Shown here: positions 10,401-22,076 of the stretch, in pieces
Position numbering within the stretch: position 1 is the stretch's first letter
How the letters are laid out: each line of letters begins with the position of its first letter
From: Lotus japonicus
Lineage: Eukaryota; Streptophyta; Magnoliopsida; Fabales; Fabaceae
Assembly: GCF_012489685.1 (NCBI RefSeq)
Contig: NC_080042.1
Location: 81,468,983-81,532,982 of the forward strand
DNA length: 64,000 nt
Direction: 5' to 3'
The notes under the pieces: model-generated
Seen by the model: the letters and a program-made list of their open reading frames with translations, nothing else
Database searches by the model: none
Told to the model about the DNA's origin: nothing
Program-made: the position numbers and the translations under genes

Positions 10401-13400
10401 CCTGAGGATGAAGGTGCTAAGGGTTTGGCTTGGTTCCATGTCAAGTGTCTCATGGAATTATCACCATCGATTGAAGTGGATAAGTTGTATGGATGGAATA
10501 GTCTCTCATCTTCTGTGCAATCAGCAGTTAGTGACTTGGCTAAGAAGGGCCATCCTATGAATATGGAAGGTATAGTAATTGACTCCAAAACTGTTGATCA
10601 TGTTAATTTTAATTTATTATTTTAGTTACTTTTTTCACTATTTTCCTAGCAGATGGATCTACTTCCAGAGTTGGATCAAAACGGCGAAAGAACGCTAATA
10701 ATGAGCAGGAGTCAAGAAAAGTTGTTAAGGCCAATGGAGATGCGCATGTGCCTGCAAGAAGATCAACACCAATGAAAAATGTTGATGAGGTGTTAGGGGA
10801 AGCATGTGATCTGGAGACTAAACTGGAGGCCCAGAGTAAGGAACTCTGGGCGCTGAAGGATGATTTTAAGAACCATGTGACAAAAACAGAGTTGCGTGAA
10901 ATGCTGGAAGCCAATGGTCAAGATTCAACAGGATCGGAACTTGATTTGCGTGACAGCTGGTACTTCCTTTCTCCGTTGCAAAATATTTATATATTATTTT
11001 AGTTTTTTCACCTATTTTACAAAAACTTTATTGATTTAGAAATTTAACACTACTTATGTCATTTTTTACTATTTATACTTTCCCATAGTATTATATCTCT
11101 CATATATTATATTATATTTTAACTAATTATAATTCTCACAAATTATTTAACTAATAATTTTTTTAAAGCAAAATATATATAATATATATGAAATATTGAA
11201 AAATAACCCCTCTCAACATGAGTACAATACCTAACCAGCAAAAAGTCTGACAAAACCCAGCCACTATAGCAGAAAAACCAAAACTCAGCCACTATAGCAG
11301 GAAAATCTCGTAAAGGACCTCTAAAAGTCTCTCACACACACAGGAGTGTGCTACAATACCTAGCTAAACCTTAAAGCCTAACCCCTTAAGAAAGATCTCA
11401 ACTAAAATCGAAAAACGGATTCATGTTCAACCAACAAAAGAACATGTCTAACCGCTCGATACCTGCAAGCAGAGACCTAACCAATAAAAACTTACCAAAA
11501 AGCCCATCAAATAAACCACCACTACTATAGAGCTAGGACAATCAATGACCAACGGCAACATCAACCGACACCGCCAACAACACCCCCAAAGCCACCTCGA
11601 CGACATCTTTAGGCCCACAACCGTACCAATCAAAGATCTCCAAGGAAAGAAAACCAACCAACACAACCATAAAATCCTCTCTGTTTATAGAGGGTAGGTC
11701 GATCGCAATGCTACACAGGAAGAGGAACCCAAGAGCCAAACCAAAACCTGTAAAGGCCACCTTTGAGAACAAGAATCGATGGCGCGGGCAAAGAGACCGG
11801 AGAGGAGGGAAGCAAGGCACGACGTAAGAAACTCGCCAGCACCGGGACATGATGAGGAAACGCAAGTGGGAAGGAACAATATACCGCCATCTTCACTGAC
11901 ATTAAATTGTTTAAATTACACAAGATTTACCTTAAATAAATTCAGTATAACTCAGGTGGTCTGATAATATTTTAAAATACGTTTTAAAAAATTCTAGTTC
12001 ATGACTCATATTAAAATATTATTAAGCTACCTAAGACTATAATTATAAGTATTCGAGGTAAATTTTTGATGATTTGAACAACCTCTTAAACATTAAGATT
12101 ATTTTAGTGAAAAATATCCGCAAAAAGATTATTTTAGTGAAAAATACGGGTTGTTTAAATGATTTATGAGAAAGTTTGGGTTAAATAACTCATCGTCCAA
12201 TCACATTGAAGATAAGTGAGTTGAATTTTTATATTTTATTTATTAATTTATTTATAAAAAATCATATTGGTCCAATGGGTTGTATGTTAGTAACCAACAT
12301 GGTCATTTAAACAACCCCGAAAAATACACATCAATAAGTTCTTAGTGTGTATAACCTAGGTGGATGGAGTAATTTAACTAGACAAACTCCTACATAGTTA
12401 TATGCATTTCAAAAATATTACTCCCTCCGTTCCTATATATAAGTCAATTTTACCTAATTCTCTTAGATTAAGAAAAGTAGTTACAAGTAATAAATTTGTA
12501 AAAGAATTTATTCACTTTCCTAGATTACCCTTATTTAATTTCTTATAAGTTTATCTCTCTAAGTTATTATTTCAAAATCTCATTGTCTCTTTCCTATTAA
12601 ACATGAGGATAGTTGTGGAAAAAAATAATTAATATTTCATTGATATTGTAAATGGACTTATATTTAGGAACAAGAAAAACACTAAAAATTGGTCTTATAA
12701 TAAGAAACGGAAGGAGTATCATATATTTCCCCAGCTTTGATCATTTATTACTGTGATTTTAGTGCTGATGGAATGATGTTTGGAGCACTTGGTCATTGTC
12801 CACTATGTTCTGGCTCTCTACGTTACTCAGGAGGAACGTACCAGTGCATTGGATTCATTTCTGATTGGAGTAAATGTCCCTACTCTACCAGCGAACCAAA
12901 ACGGGCTGAAGAGAAGTGGAAAATCCCAGTGAAAACAAATAGTCAATACCTTAAAAAGGTCTGTAAAGAGAAAAACGAAGTCATTGAACAAGACACCCTT
13001 ATTGTGACTTAATCAAGTTTTTGCTTTGTGTTTACAGTGGTTCAAATCTCAAAAGAGGAAGAAACCAATTAGGGTATTGCATCTTCCATCATCAAGCTGT
13101 GAGAGTTTGAAGGATTTGAAAGTTGCTATCGCTGGATTATCTAAAGAGTCTATTGTATAACTTCCTTAACTTTTTTTTCTTCCTTTCACATCCATTATTA
13201 TGAAGCCCCCTTCCCCCAAAACAGTTTAGACTTTAGAGAAACTGCCATATTTAATTAGTATCATAGTACGTATTCAGTACTCATCTTTTACAAGTTGATT
13301 TTACAGGAGGAGTGGAAACGCAAAATTGTTGACAATGGTGGGATTTGTTGTGAAAAAGTGAAGAAAGGTTATTTCCCCCCTTTTTTTTATAAGCCAAAAA

Positions 13401-16400
13401 TATATAAAAATGAAGTACTGGGTGTACTTCAAAACCTCAAATGTACAAGAAAAAGGGAAGAAAAAATACAAGAGTAACATTTGCCTATGAAAAAAAAAAC
13501 TATCAATTTTGAGGAATTTTTTTATTTATATTTAATTGTTCACTTACAATTTCAAAATAACATTAAATAAATTTTTAATTTCCAATAATAGAATTTTGCA
13601 ATAAGTTGTGACTTCCCATAAAAATTACACACCGAATGGAGGATAAAATATGTGAGAGATAATATATAATGAATGAAGTTTAGAATAGTGAAATTAAAAA
13701 AAAAAACATATTTTCTTTTTCTGATAATCAATAAAATTAATTATTTTCCTTAATTTATATGTTTATTCTCTTCCCGGACAATTATATACGAAGGAAGTAT
13801 CAGTAGTTGCAGAATCCAATTTATGAAAATTGGGGAAAAAATTGAGTTTTTGCCTCTTCATGTGTGTATGTATGATTTTTGCAGATACTAGCTGCCTGGT
13901 GGTGAGGGAAGCACACAATGATGAAGCTGAGATGCGGAAGGCAAGGTATGCGTGCACTAAATTTGTAGTCTAATAGTAAAAAAGTCTCTCGTTGATTGAT
14001 TCTAGTATCATTGATTTGGGAGAGTTTCGTGTATATACAGGAAGATGAAAATACCAATAGTAAGAGAGGACTATCTGGTTGACTGTATAAAAAGAAATAA
14101 GAAGCTTTCATTTCAAATGTACAAAGTTAAAATGATTGGTGAGGCTTCTAGCATGGCTACGGTCAGGCACAGTGCTGTTCACGAGGCTTCTGGCCTACAG
14201 GATTCCGGACACATACTCGAGGAAGGAGAAAGCGTATATAATACAACTATGAGTATGTCTGATTTGTGTACTCGTGCGAACAGGTGGGTTCATTGTATTT
14301 TTGCTTTTCTTGTTATCTCCTTTAGCACGAATTTTGTCTAGATGTTACTCCATATATGGTCATTGAAGAATTATATTCAGTTGAACGTAAAATTATGTTT
14401 ATGGATGCCAAAATTCCCCATATCCACGAATATCAACGGATAAAAATTTGTGGTGGATGAAATTACGGGCTCCCAAAGATACTCATGAATTTATGCAATA
14501 TATAATTTTTCTCGGTTTGGTATTTGTTGCTGGGTTTTTTTCCTGCAGTTTGTGTAGGGTAGCAGGTGTTATTAGGTGCTGGATTTTGAAAGTTACATCT
14601 TTTGAGCACAATTTGATTTTTAGGTTGTTCAATGTAATATTGGAGGGGATTATGCTCACTTGGTTGAGTTGTGTTTGTACCATCAAGCTTTTCATATAAT
14701 AAAACTTTTACTTTTAAAAAAAAATATGAATAAGACATGTATATATGAATATCGGTATATCTGTATCATGCTGAATTCCTAAAAAACAGTTTAAAATCCC
14801 TCTTGAATTCTCTTGCATCACTTTCTTTTCTAAGATTCTTGTTATACATGTTGTTATTTCCTCTCATTGATTATCATCCTCCAACTTTCATTTCCCATTA
14901 AAAGCTACTACATTCTCCAAATAATCCAAGAAGATAAGGGGTCAGGTTGCTATTTGTTTCGTAAATGGGGTCGTGTGGGAAATGACAAGATTGGATATAT
15001 GATGCTGGATGAAATGCCAAAACCAGATGCAATCCGTAAATTCAAACAATTATTCTTCGAGCACACTGGAAACCATTGGGAACAAAAGACTATTCAGAAG
15101 CAACCTGGAAGATACTTTCCATTGGATATTGTACCTTTTTTAATCTTATTTTAATTTTTTTAGTTTGACTCAAATCATCTTCACTCATGATATTCAACTC
15201 ATGATTGCTTTGAATACTTCACTTTGTAGGATTATGGAGTTAACAGAAATGTCTCCAAAATAAATAAAAACGATGCAGACAGTAAACTACCCCGCCCATT
15301 AACAGAATTGTTGAAGATGCTCTTCAATGTGGAAATATACAGGTATACATTGTGTTTGTTTGGTTTTCACTTCAAAATAATAGTATATGATATCTCAAAA
15401 ATCAGGATTACGATATTTAATGCACATTCATTCAACAGAATGTTTAGAAATCAGGATTATGATTTTGAATGTTTTTTCATATATATTCACTCAAGGGAAA
15501 TCTAAACAAAATCACTCTCCATTTTATTAGATATATTTAATACAAGACTGAATTTTGAATTTGTAGAGCTGCCATGATCGAATTTGAGATTGATTTGTCT
15601 AAAATGCCACTTGGGAAACTGAGCAAAAGTAACATCCAAAAAGGTATGTTGGCACATTATTTTTAAGCTTTTGATAAGCTAGGTTAAAGTTGTAAATGTT
15701 TGTGATTTTTTGTTGGTCTGCTCCCTCTTCCCAGGGTTTGAAGCATTAACGGATATACAGAATCTGTTACAAACTAGCAATCCTGATCCATCAGTCAAGG
15801 AAAGCTTGCTTATGGATGCCAGCAATCGGTTTTTCACTGTGATCCCTTCTATTCAACCATATATTATAACGGATGAGGATGATTTAAAGTTAAAGGTGCG
15901 TAGTACTCTTTTTATTCATTTTTAAGGTTAGTTTGGTAATGAAACATGAAATTATATGGATGCTTTATTTTCATTAGTTTTCAACTTGCGTCTATACGAC
16001 TCAATGAAGTTAATATTGTTTAGTCTAAAACATAGATTTCCATTATTATAATACAGTTACTAAGACTCAAAAGTCAAAACTATTGCGTCCACATATGATT
16101 AATTAACTGTTGAACAAATTGGGTTGACATATTAATCAATACATATTTTTTAGAGTTTAATGGATATGCACTGACAGTGTAAAATAGTTTTACACAGTCA
16201 TCCAATCAAAGCATGTCACATAGGAGAGATAATTACATTTGACTTTAATTTTAATTAAAATAATAAGATATTTTCTGATTTGACGGAATTCAATTGGATG
16301 TCTGTGTAAAACTATTTTACACTGTCAGTGCATATCCATTAAACTCTATTTTTTAAGCAAGTGGTAGAAATTTTACAATTTCGTACGGATTAAACCTCAT

Positions 16401-19007
16401 TCTCCTTATAGAAAAAATAGATATTTTTAGATAAGCTAAAATGAAATATATGGGGAACCGAACCCTATACAAGAAAGAGGAAAAAAAGGGGGGAGAGGAG
16501 AACAAACAAAAGGTAAAACATCACTAAATTAAAAAACACCTCCTTCCTAAGTAGACGAAATAACAAAAGCTTTTGAACTTGGCAATTCCAGACAAGCAAT
16601 TGAGCTAGTTCAAACACCTTCTCAGCATCTTTCACCCCTTCTCTGAAAACCATCAGATTCCTATGAAGCCAAAGGGACCATACGATTGCCAACCATATTG
16701 TTTGGGCCAAAAGGGTTGACCCAATGAGCTAAGCCTATTTTGTCACCCCTAATTTTCATAGTATAATTGTTCCACTACTAAACACTAAGGGTCTCGACTA
16801 ACATTAACAACAAGAATCGCTCCCCACCGATAACAACTCTACTCCACTAAACATTAGTTCTTCTGTTCACTGTTATTTTGAATAAAAAAAAAATTGTTCC
16901 TATATATTTGTGTACTTAAGGATTTCAAGATAACATTAATTGATATTTTTCCAAGTAATACCTTCGTCGGAACAATAAATTAGGAAGAAAAAATACATTT
17001 TAAAAAAGTAAAATAAATAATAAATAATGCTTTATAAAAATTAATAAAATTAATTGCATTATTAATATTTGTGTTTTTCCTCTGTACATTTGGTTAGGAA
17101 CAGAGGGGGAGTAATATCAGCACATCACTCAACAATTAGGTTCATTAAGACAATAACCCAAGATGTGAAACTTTTTTATGTTTTTAATGTTTCAAAACTG
17201 TTCAAGGAATGACAGTAATTAATGAAAGATATGTAAATTATGGAATTCTATCAGGACTGCAATTTTTCCCCATGGATTGGCACTTCTTATAACTTCTGAG
17301 TATCCTTTGTTATAATTCGAATAATATGGCTTTGCTCTTTTGGTAGGTGAAAATGTTAGCAGCCCTTCAAGACATTGAAATAGCCTCAAGATTAGTTGGA
17401 TTTGAGGACTCCATTGATGATAATTACAAGAAGCTCCAATGTGATATATCTCCACTAGCTCATGACAGTGAAGATTTTCGTTTAGCTGAGAAGTTTCTCC
17501 ACACTACTCAATCCCCCACACATCCGGTATGTTTATATTTTTCAAAGGGTGTCCATTTTTTATTTATGTTGCTGGAGTGAGCTCTGTTGTTTCCCAAAAT
17601 GTACAAGGTCCAATAATCTTTACGATCCATCCACACAGGATTGGAGTCTTGAGCTAGAAGAAGTTTTTTCTCTTGAAAGGGAAGGTGAATTTGATAAGTT
17701 TGCTCCTTACAGGGATAAACTTGGTAACAGAATGCTCCTATGGCATGGTAAGTGTGATATATTATCAAGTATATTCCAGCCAAGGCAAAATGAGTAAAAG
17801 AAATCAAAGTATTGGATCATGCATCAGTGCATTTCTTAAGAAGATAAAAAAAATGCCTACTAAACCTTCCAATCTCAGATATTGGATTACTCATGGAATT
17901 GTTCTCAGATATTGGATTACTCCATAGGGATTGTCAAGATAATGCATGTTAGACCAGAGTAGTACTAAAAGCTGAAACTTTTAGCTTAAAAATAATTTAT
18001 TTCTCTAACAAATTAATTCAGTTTCTGTTTACGGTAATATGGATTATTATTTTGTTGTAATATGCATGATGCAACTGCATGTATATAAAAATTTAACAAA
18101 AAATTGATGTTCTCTATTATAGGTTCTAGGTTGACAAACTTTGTGGGAATTCTCAGAGAAGGACTGAGAATTGCACCTCCTGAAGCCCCTTCGAATGGAT
18201 ATAATGTTCTCTCTATTACTCCAGTTTTTATCCGATATTTATAATTTCACGCATGTCTTACCTTCCGAAGCAGCACTTAAATCTGAATATAATGCATTTT
18301 GCAGTATGGCAAAGGGGTTTACTTTGCTGACCTGGTCAACATGAGTGCTCAATATTGCAACACGGATAAGAAAAACCCTATTGGTCTAATGCTTTTGAGT
18401 GAAGTTGCCCTTGGAGATATCTATGAAGTCATCAAAGAAAAAGAGGTGAATCTGGTTTGATTCAAGTTATGCTTATTCGTTTATATATATGGTCGCAGTT
18501 TGATTGTTTTCAAGTTCATCGATGAGCAACAATATATGTTGAGTTCAACCTATATATATTAAATGAATTTGAAATAGCTTTAATATTTCATTTTGCTAAA
18601 TAGTATATGGACATAGCTCCAGAAGGAAAGCACTCTACTAAAGCACTGGGCCAGGAAATGCCTCTGGAATCAGAACATGTAAAGTGGAGGGGTGATGTCA
18701 CCGTTCCTTGTGGCAAACCAGTGTCATCAAATGTCGAGGGATCTGAACCCAAGTGCAATGAGTATATTGTCTATGATACTGCTCAAGTAAGTTTCAAGTG
18801 ATGCTGGTTGTACTTTTTCCTTATCATGCCTCCAATTTTGTGGATATGTCAACAGACTCAGAGCTAAAGCCTTTTTTTTTTGTCGCAGAGCTAAAGCCTC
18901 ATATGTGTCTTTCTTTCAGTAAATCCATGCATTTGACTGATTGTGGACTTTTTTTGCAGGTCAAGATGCAATTCTTATTGAAGGTGAGGTTCCATCACAA
19001 AAAATGA
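7462..19007 (+). CDS. PARP1: Poly(ADP-ribose) polymerase 1 (zinc-finger type), 20 exons
   Basis: A nuclear DNA-break sensor that transfers ADP-ribose from NAD+ to proteins. Exons: 7462-7611, 7916-7965, 8078-8264, 10383-10569, 10650-10959, 12763-12958, 13038-13154, 13307-13367, 13885-13945, 14041-14283, 14905-15130, 15230-15342, 15567-15643, 15735-15895, 17347-17526, 17639-17747, 18123-18205, 18305-18445, 18604-18786, 18960-19007. All introns are GT..AG and phases close to 960 aa, near the family's usual ~980. Zinc finger 1 uses C22, C25, H54, C57; finger 2 uses C118, C121, H148, C151; the third zinc domain (PADR1 region) uses C307, C310, C322, C332. A BRCT domain lies at about 370-465, WGR at about 520-600, then the helical regulatory and catalytic domains. 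The catalytic triad is intact: H809 (LLWHG), Y843 (GKGVYFAD), E937 (NEYIVYD). The start is the first ATG before the finger. The zinc fingers exclude PARP2 and PARP3. Confidence 0.93.
8718..9635 (-). mobile_element. LINE 3' fragment in PARP1 intron 3
   Basis: The minus strand ends in a poly(A) tail (T run at 8718-8726). Near the right end it has a reading like [18 protein letters not shown], typical of the tail after the LINE zinc-binding region. The direct repeat acattaat at about 8711-8718 and 9636-9643 may be the target duplication. Its 3' UTR motif is shared with the LINE at 3440-4187. Confidence 0.6.
10644..10653 (+). promoter_or_regulatory. Tandem NAGNAG splice acceptor of PARP1 exon 5
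   Basis: The acceptor reads tcctagcagatgg, so the exon can begin after tag (10650) or after cag (10653). Both keep frame and differ by one residue (GAADG-type versus GADG-type, that is, plus or minus one Ala after Glu). It lies in the linker after zinc finger 2. Confidence 0.6.
11160..11900 (-). mobile_element. Probable LINE 3' region in PARP1 intron 5
   Basis: A block richer in GC than its surroundings lies antisense in the intron. Its minus strand runs into a 3' UTR-like, T/G-rich stretch and a short A tract (T run at 11157-11164). The short repeated phrase cagccactatagcag occurs twice (about 11260 and 11286). There is no intact domain. Assignment rests on resemblance to the other LINE tails here. 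Confidence 0.4.
12148..12318. mobile_element. Mutator-like MITE, 171 bp, PARP1 intron 5
   Basis: Inverted ends gggttgtttaaatg and catttaaacaacccc are flanked by the perfect 9-bp target duplication gaaaaatac at 12139-12147 and 12319-12327. The internal sequence (taactcatcgtccaatcac) is shared with the element at 37447-38130, so the two are one family. Confidence 0.85.
12421..12716. mobile_element. Stowaway-type MITE in PARP1 intron 5
   Basis: Ends ctccctccgttcctatatat and the complementary aagaaacggaaggag are flanked by TA on both sides (12419-12420, 12717-12718). This is the classic Tc1/mariner Stowaway terminus. It ends about 45 bp before exon 6. Confidence 0.85.
13372..13478 (-). mobile_element. 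Short LINE 3' tail in PARP1 intron 8
   Basis: A T run followed by ataagccaaaaatatataaa and ggtgtacttc resembles the antisense 3' end of the LINEs at 5712 and 47738 (ataagccaaatgat…ggtactccaac). Only about 100 bp is present. It begins five bases after the exon 8 donor site. Confidence 0.45.
14440..14724 (+). mobile_element. LINE 3' tail in PARP1 intron 10 (sense)
   Basis: A T/G-rich 3' UTR-like stretch (ttgttgctgggttttttt, gtagcaggtgttattagg) ends in a poly(A) tract at about 14715-14723. Unlike most LINE tails in this gene it lies in the sense direction. The left boundary is not resolved. Confidence 0.45.
16153..16346. mobile_element. Mutator-like MITE, 194 bp, PARP1 intron 14
   Basis: Long inverted repeats (gagtttaatggatatgcact at the left, complement at the right) are flanked by the perfect 9-bp duplication tatttttta at 16144-16152 and 16347-16355. 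It shares terminal sequence with the element at 59798-59980. Confidence 0.85.
16420..16735 (-). mobile_element. LINE 3' fragment in PARP1 intron 14
   Basis: The minus-strand reading [20 protein letters not shown] matches the segment after the LINE zinc-binding region (WSIWxxRN pattern). It is followed toward the left by a 3' UTR and a short A tract (tttttagataagc antisense at about 16420). The open reading is about 80 residues. It is 5'-truncated and antisense to PARP1. Confidence 0.6.
16961..17111. mobile_element. Degenerate Stowaway-like MITE
   Basis: Left end ccttcgtcggaac and right end gttaggaacagagggggag are imperfect forms of the ctccctccgttcc terminus, and TA flanks both sides. It is more decayed than the copy at 12421. 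Confidence 0.5.
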
Positions 19008-19377
19008 GGGTTGGAAACTAGAGGTTTCCTGTTTTAGAGCTTGTGATCTGTTTGTGTATATCACTGTTTTAATGTCAAATTAACTTCGTAGTGTCGTGAT
19101 CCTCCCTCTTTAGAACACGATGCATCATAATAATAAGTGTTTTTACCTTCTAAAAACACAAATGCGGGAGGTTCTTTATCTTACCCTGCCTTATTAGTTT
19201 ATCTTATAATAAGTATGCATAAATATAAGAGAGGAGCTGCTTTCTCCTTTGAGTGAAGGGATGGGTATTGGGTACCTTTCTGGTTTGCATATTTGTAACC
19301 CATTGATCAATACTGTAGCTGTGAAAATATATGCAAAATAAAATTTGCAGGAAACTTTTCAATAATTTATCTACAGT

Positions 19378-19735
19378 TTTTTTTAAACGAAATATATTTT
19401 TTTGAAAGGAAAAAGAATTCATAGGTGCAAGTGGTGATTCAACTCAATATAATAAATGAAACAAGAGAAAATAAAAGAAAGTGTTTTTTAGAAAGCAAAA
19501 TGATATATATTAATAAAGATTCAATCTTGAAAAAGACTGAAAAGTACAAAGCCCCAACAAGACACACCAAATAAAATGACTAAAGCCCCGAGAAACCATG
19601 AATTGTGCGCAAAGCAATAACCTAACCACAAAGATCCCGCTTTGACCTCTGCTTGGTGTGCCCACAATACAGTACCCCAGAGGCCAACGAGAAGGTAAGT
19701 TTTGCCCACTTGGTCAATCTGCCATCATCTTTTAT
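19378..19735 (-). mobile_element. Two adjoining LINE 3' tails downstream of PARP1
   Basis: Two antisense tails seem to lie side by side. One starts with the T run at 19378 and contains ggtgattcaactcaatat. The second starts near 19486 with gttttttagaaagc and contains agtacaaagcccc. Both resemble the LINE 3' ends found inside PARP1. The minus-strand reading in the second is hydrophobic and not identifiable. Confidence 0.4.
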
Positions 19736-19749
19736 CTTCTTCCTCTAAT

Positions 19750-19835
19750 ATTCGTATAGTGCCAACATATTCAGGCTGAATGATATGTAAAGCCTTAGCA
19801 TTCTTCTTCCGAAGTTTCTTCAAGTTCCATAATTT
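19750..19835 (-). pseudogene. Scrap of ankyrin-PGG gene exon 1 (copy A)
   Basis: The minus strand reads KNAKALHIIQ, matching KNAKVLHIIQ in the exon at 49280-49574. The shared nucleotide run gctgaatgatatgtaaa sits at the start of the match. The homology fades within about 90 bp on both sides, and no start codon or donor site remains. It shows that the duplicated segment originally included the 5' end of the ankyrin gene. Confidence 0.65.
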
Positions 19836-20451
19836 TTTTAGGTGCTTGCTGTGGTACCTTAATCCAGATCAAGGCGTGGTACCCTAAAATTATATAGAGC
19901 AATAGAAAACATACAATTCAAACTTAGAGGAAAAGGATGGAGAAAGATTTAGAGGTTTAATATGGGTGGAGCATGAAGGAAGAAGATCCGGACATTAAAG
20001 GAATTTAGATGACCTCTCAAAATTGCAAGTTGAACTAAAAACCTTAATTTTTATATTGTGTACTATATAACATAAACAAGTTTAAAAAGTGTATGTTATT
20101 ATCCATTAAGTCGATTATTAACCTTTTTAAAATTGCAATAGTAAATCCTTTCACCTTTTTTCAACAAAATTATAACTTAAAATATCACATAGGGTACCAC
20201 ACCCAGCAAAAATTCTGGGTACCACAGAATTTACCATTTTTTTATACTATATAATATTGACTTCTATCCGTGAAAACTGGATCGTATGCGATTTTCTTTT
20301 TAAAAATGATTATTCAATAAATTGCCAGCTCAACCCCACGTTGACATTCAAATTCGTTAAATGATTTTTGGTACATAAATTAAATTTGCTTAAATAATTA
20401 TTTTCCCACTCACGAAACAAAATTGCTTAAAAAATAGTATTTAGGGCCTGT

Positions 20452-21369
20452 TTGGTTTGAGAAAACATTTTCAATTTTCATTTTCTGTTTTCATATTCTA
20501 AAAATGATTTTCATTTTCAAATTTTTGAAATTAAGAAAATATGTTTGGTTTAACTTCATATTTTCATTTTCTGGAAATGAAAATATTGAAAATGTGTTTG
20601 GTTAAACTATTTTCAAATGATTATGAAAATAACTTTTAAATAATAAAAGAGTATATCTAAAATTATTCATATATAATAACTTTTATATATGAATAATTTA
20701 TGAACAAATTTTATTATGTGGGTTATTAATGATAATAAAAATTTATTTTTTAACATCTAAAAAAATTAAAATGAGAATGGAATAAAAAAATATAAAGTAG
20801 TACAAAACATTCTGAACAAAATAATTATAAATATGGATAAAAAAAATATTGACGTTATGTTTGTTTGTATAGATAACGTAAATATGGATAAACATGAGTA
20901 GTTTGACTTAATTTCAAAAAAAATTTTTTGACTTGAATACATGATTAATAACAAATTGAATAAAATAAAAAGTAAAAAATAAAAAGGATTTTAATAAAAT
21001 ATGGATGATGACAAATTTCTCGTGATGCAGTAACAGATGGCACCGAACCAAATAAAGTATTATTGTGTTAAATAGGATAAATTTTAGTGTGTGCAGGATT
21101 TGAGCCCAGGACGCGTAAGTACTTAAAGCAAATACAAATTAAAGTTCCACTTATTTACAAGACAGCCACCGTGTGTCCACTGTTTCCATTTTCACGGATT
21201 TTCAAAGAAAACAATGAAAACGTCTTTTTTTTATTTTCAGATTTGAGCCCATTTCCGAAAATATTTTCTAAGAAAACATTTTCAAAAAATTAACCAAACA
21301 TATTTTCACTCCTATTTTCTAATTTTAGTGAAAATGAAAACAGAAAACGCACAAACCAAACAGGCCCTA
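20452..21369. mobile_element. TIR transposon, about 0.9 kb, in copy A
   Basis: Ends tagggcctgtttggtttg and caaaccaaacaggccctaa form an 18-19 bp perfect inverted repeat. It is absent from the matching position of copy B, so it inserted after the duplication. The superfamily is unclear: I could not read a convincing target duplication (att on both sides is the best guess). No transposase is present. Confidence 0.75.
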
Positions 21370-22076
21370 ATTCCTGAAAACATTTTTAAATTTTATTTAA
21401 AAAACTTAAAAATAGAGGAAAAAATTATAAATTGTGGGAGAAATGGGAAATTACATTCATCTTTCCCACCCTTTTCATGAGAATCAAATTGAAGAAAATC
21501 ATGGGAATTGTGGAAGTTATTTTATTGATTTATACACAGGAATCATAGTTTCCAATCTTGTAACAATCGCAGGAATGTCCATTCTCAACCTTCATATTCT
21601 CAGTAGTCTCTTTCCAAATCTTGAAAAAAAACGCCTTAAGTTTGATGTATCTAGACCCAAGGGGGTCATCCTTACTCATCTCTATACTGAATACAACTCT
21701 AGGTTCTCAACTTTCACTCTCCCTATCTAATTTAAGGTTTTATTCTAGAACATTTTGGCACCCATCGCGGGGCCTTCGTAAAAAGTTCAAGAACTTTTTT
21801 TTTGTTATGCATGCAGAATCCTAATTCCCATTAAATTATGCAATTCGAGGCTTTGATTATTTAACAGAAGAAATACTACACAAGAGCTTAAAGTTTGGAT
21901 TTACTGTTGCAATGTATTATTACACAACAAATGCAGCAAAGGGGTGAGTAATTTCATCACACCACCAATCAAAATATAATCAGATCACCGAAAACAGGCC
22001 AAGGAAGGAGCTCACTGCATTCTCTCGTAAAGGCAGCACATTATTTGAAACTTGCAGGACGAACAAATCCTTCCAT

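Noticed and set aside
13600..13805. Another Stowaway MITE (cttccttcgtatataattgtc at the right end)
   Set aside because: No complementary left end or TA duplication could be found. At best half an element.
21081..21300. Small gene suggested by the frame MCAGFEPRTRKY…
   Set aside because: It lies inside the TIR element at 20452-21369, has no homology and is absent from duplication copy B.
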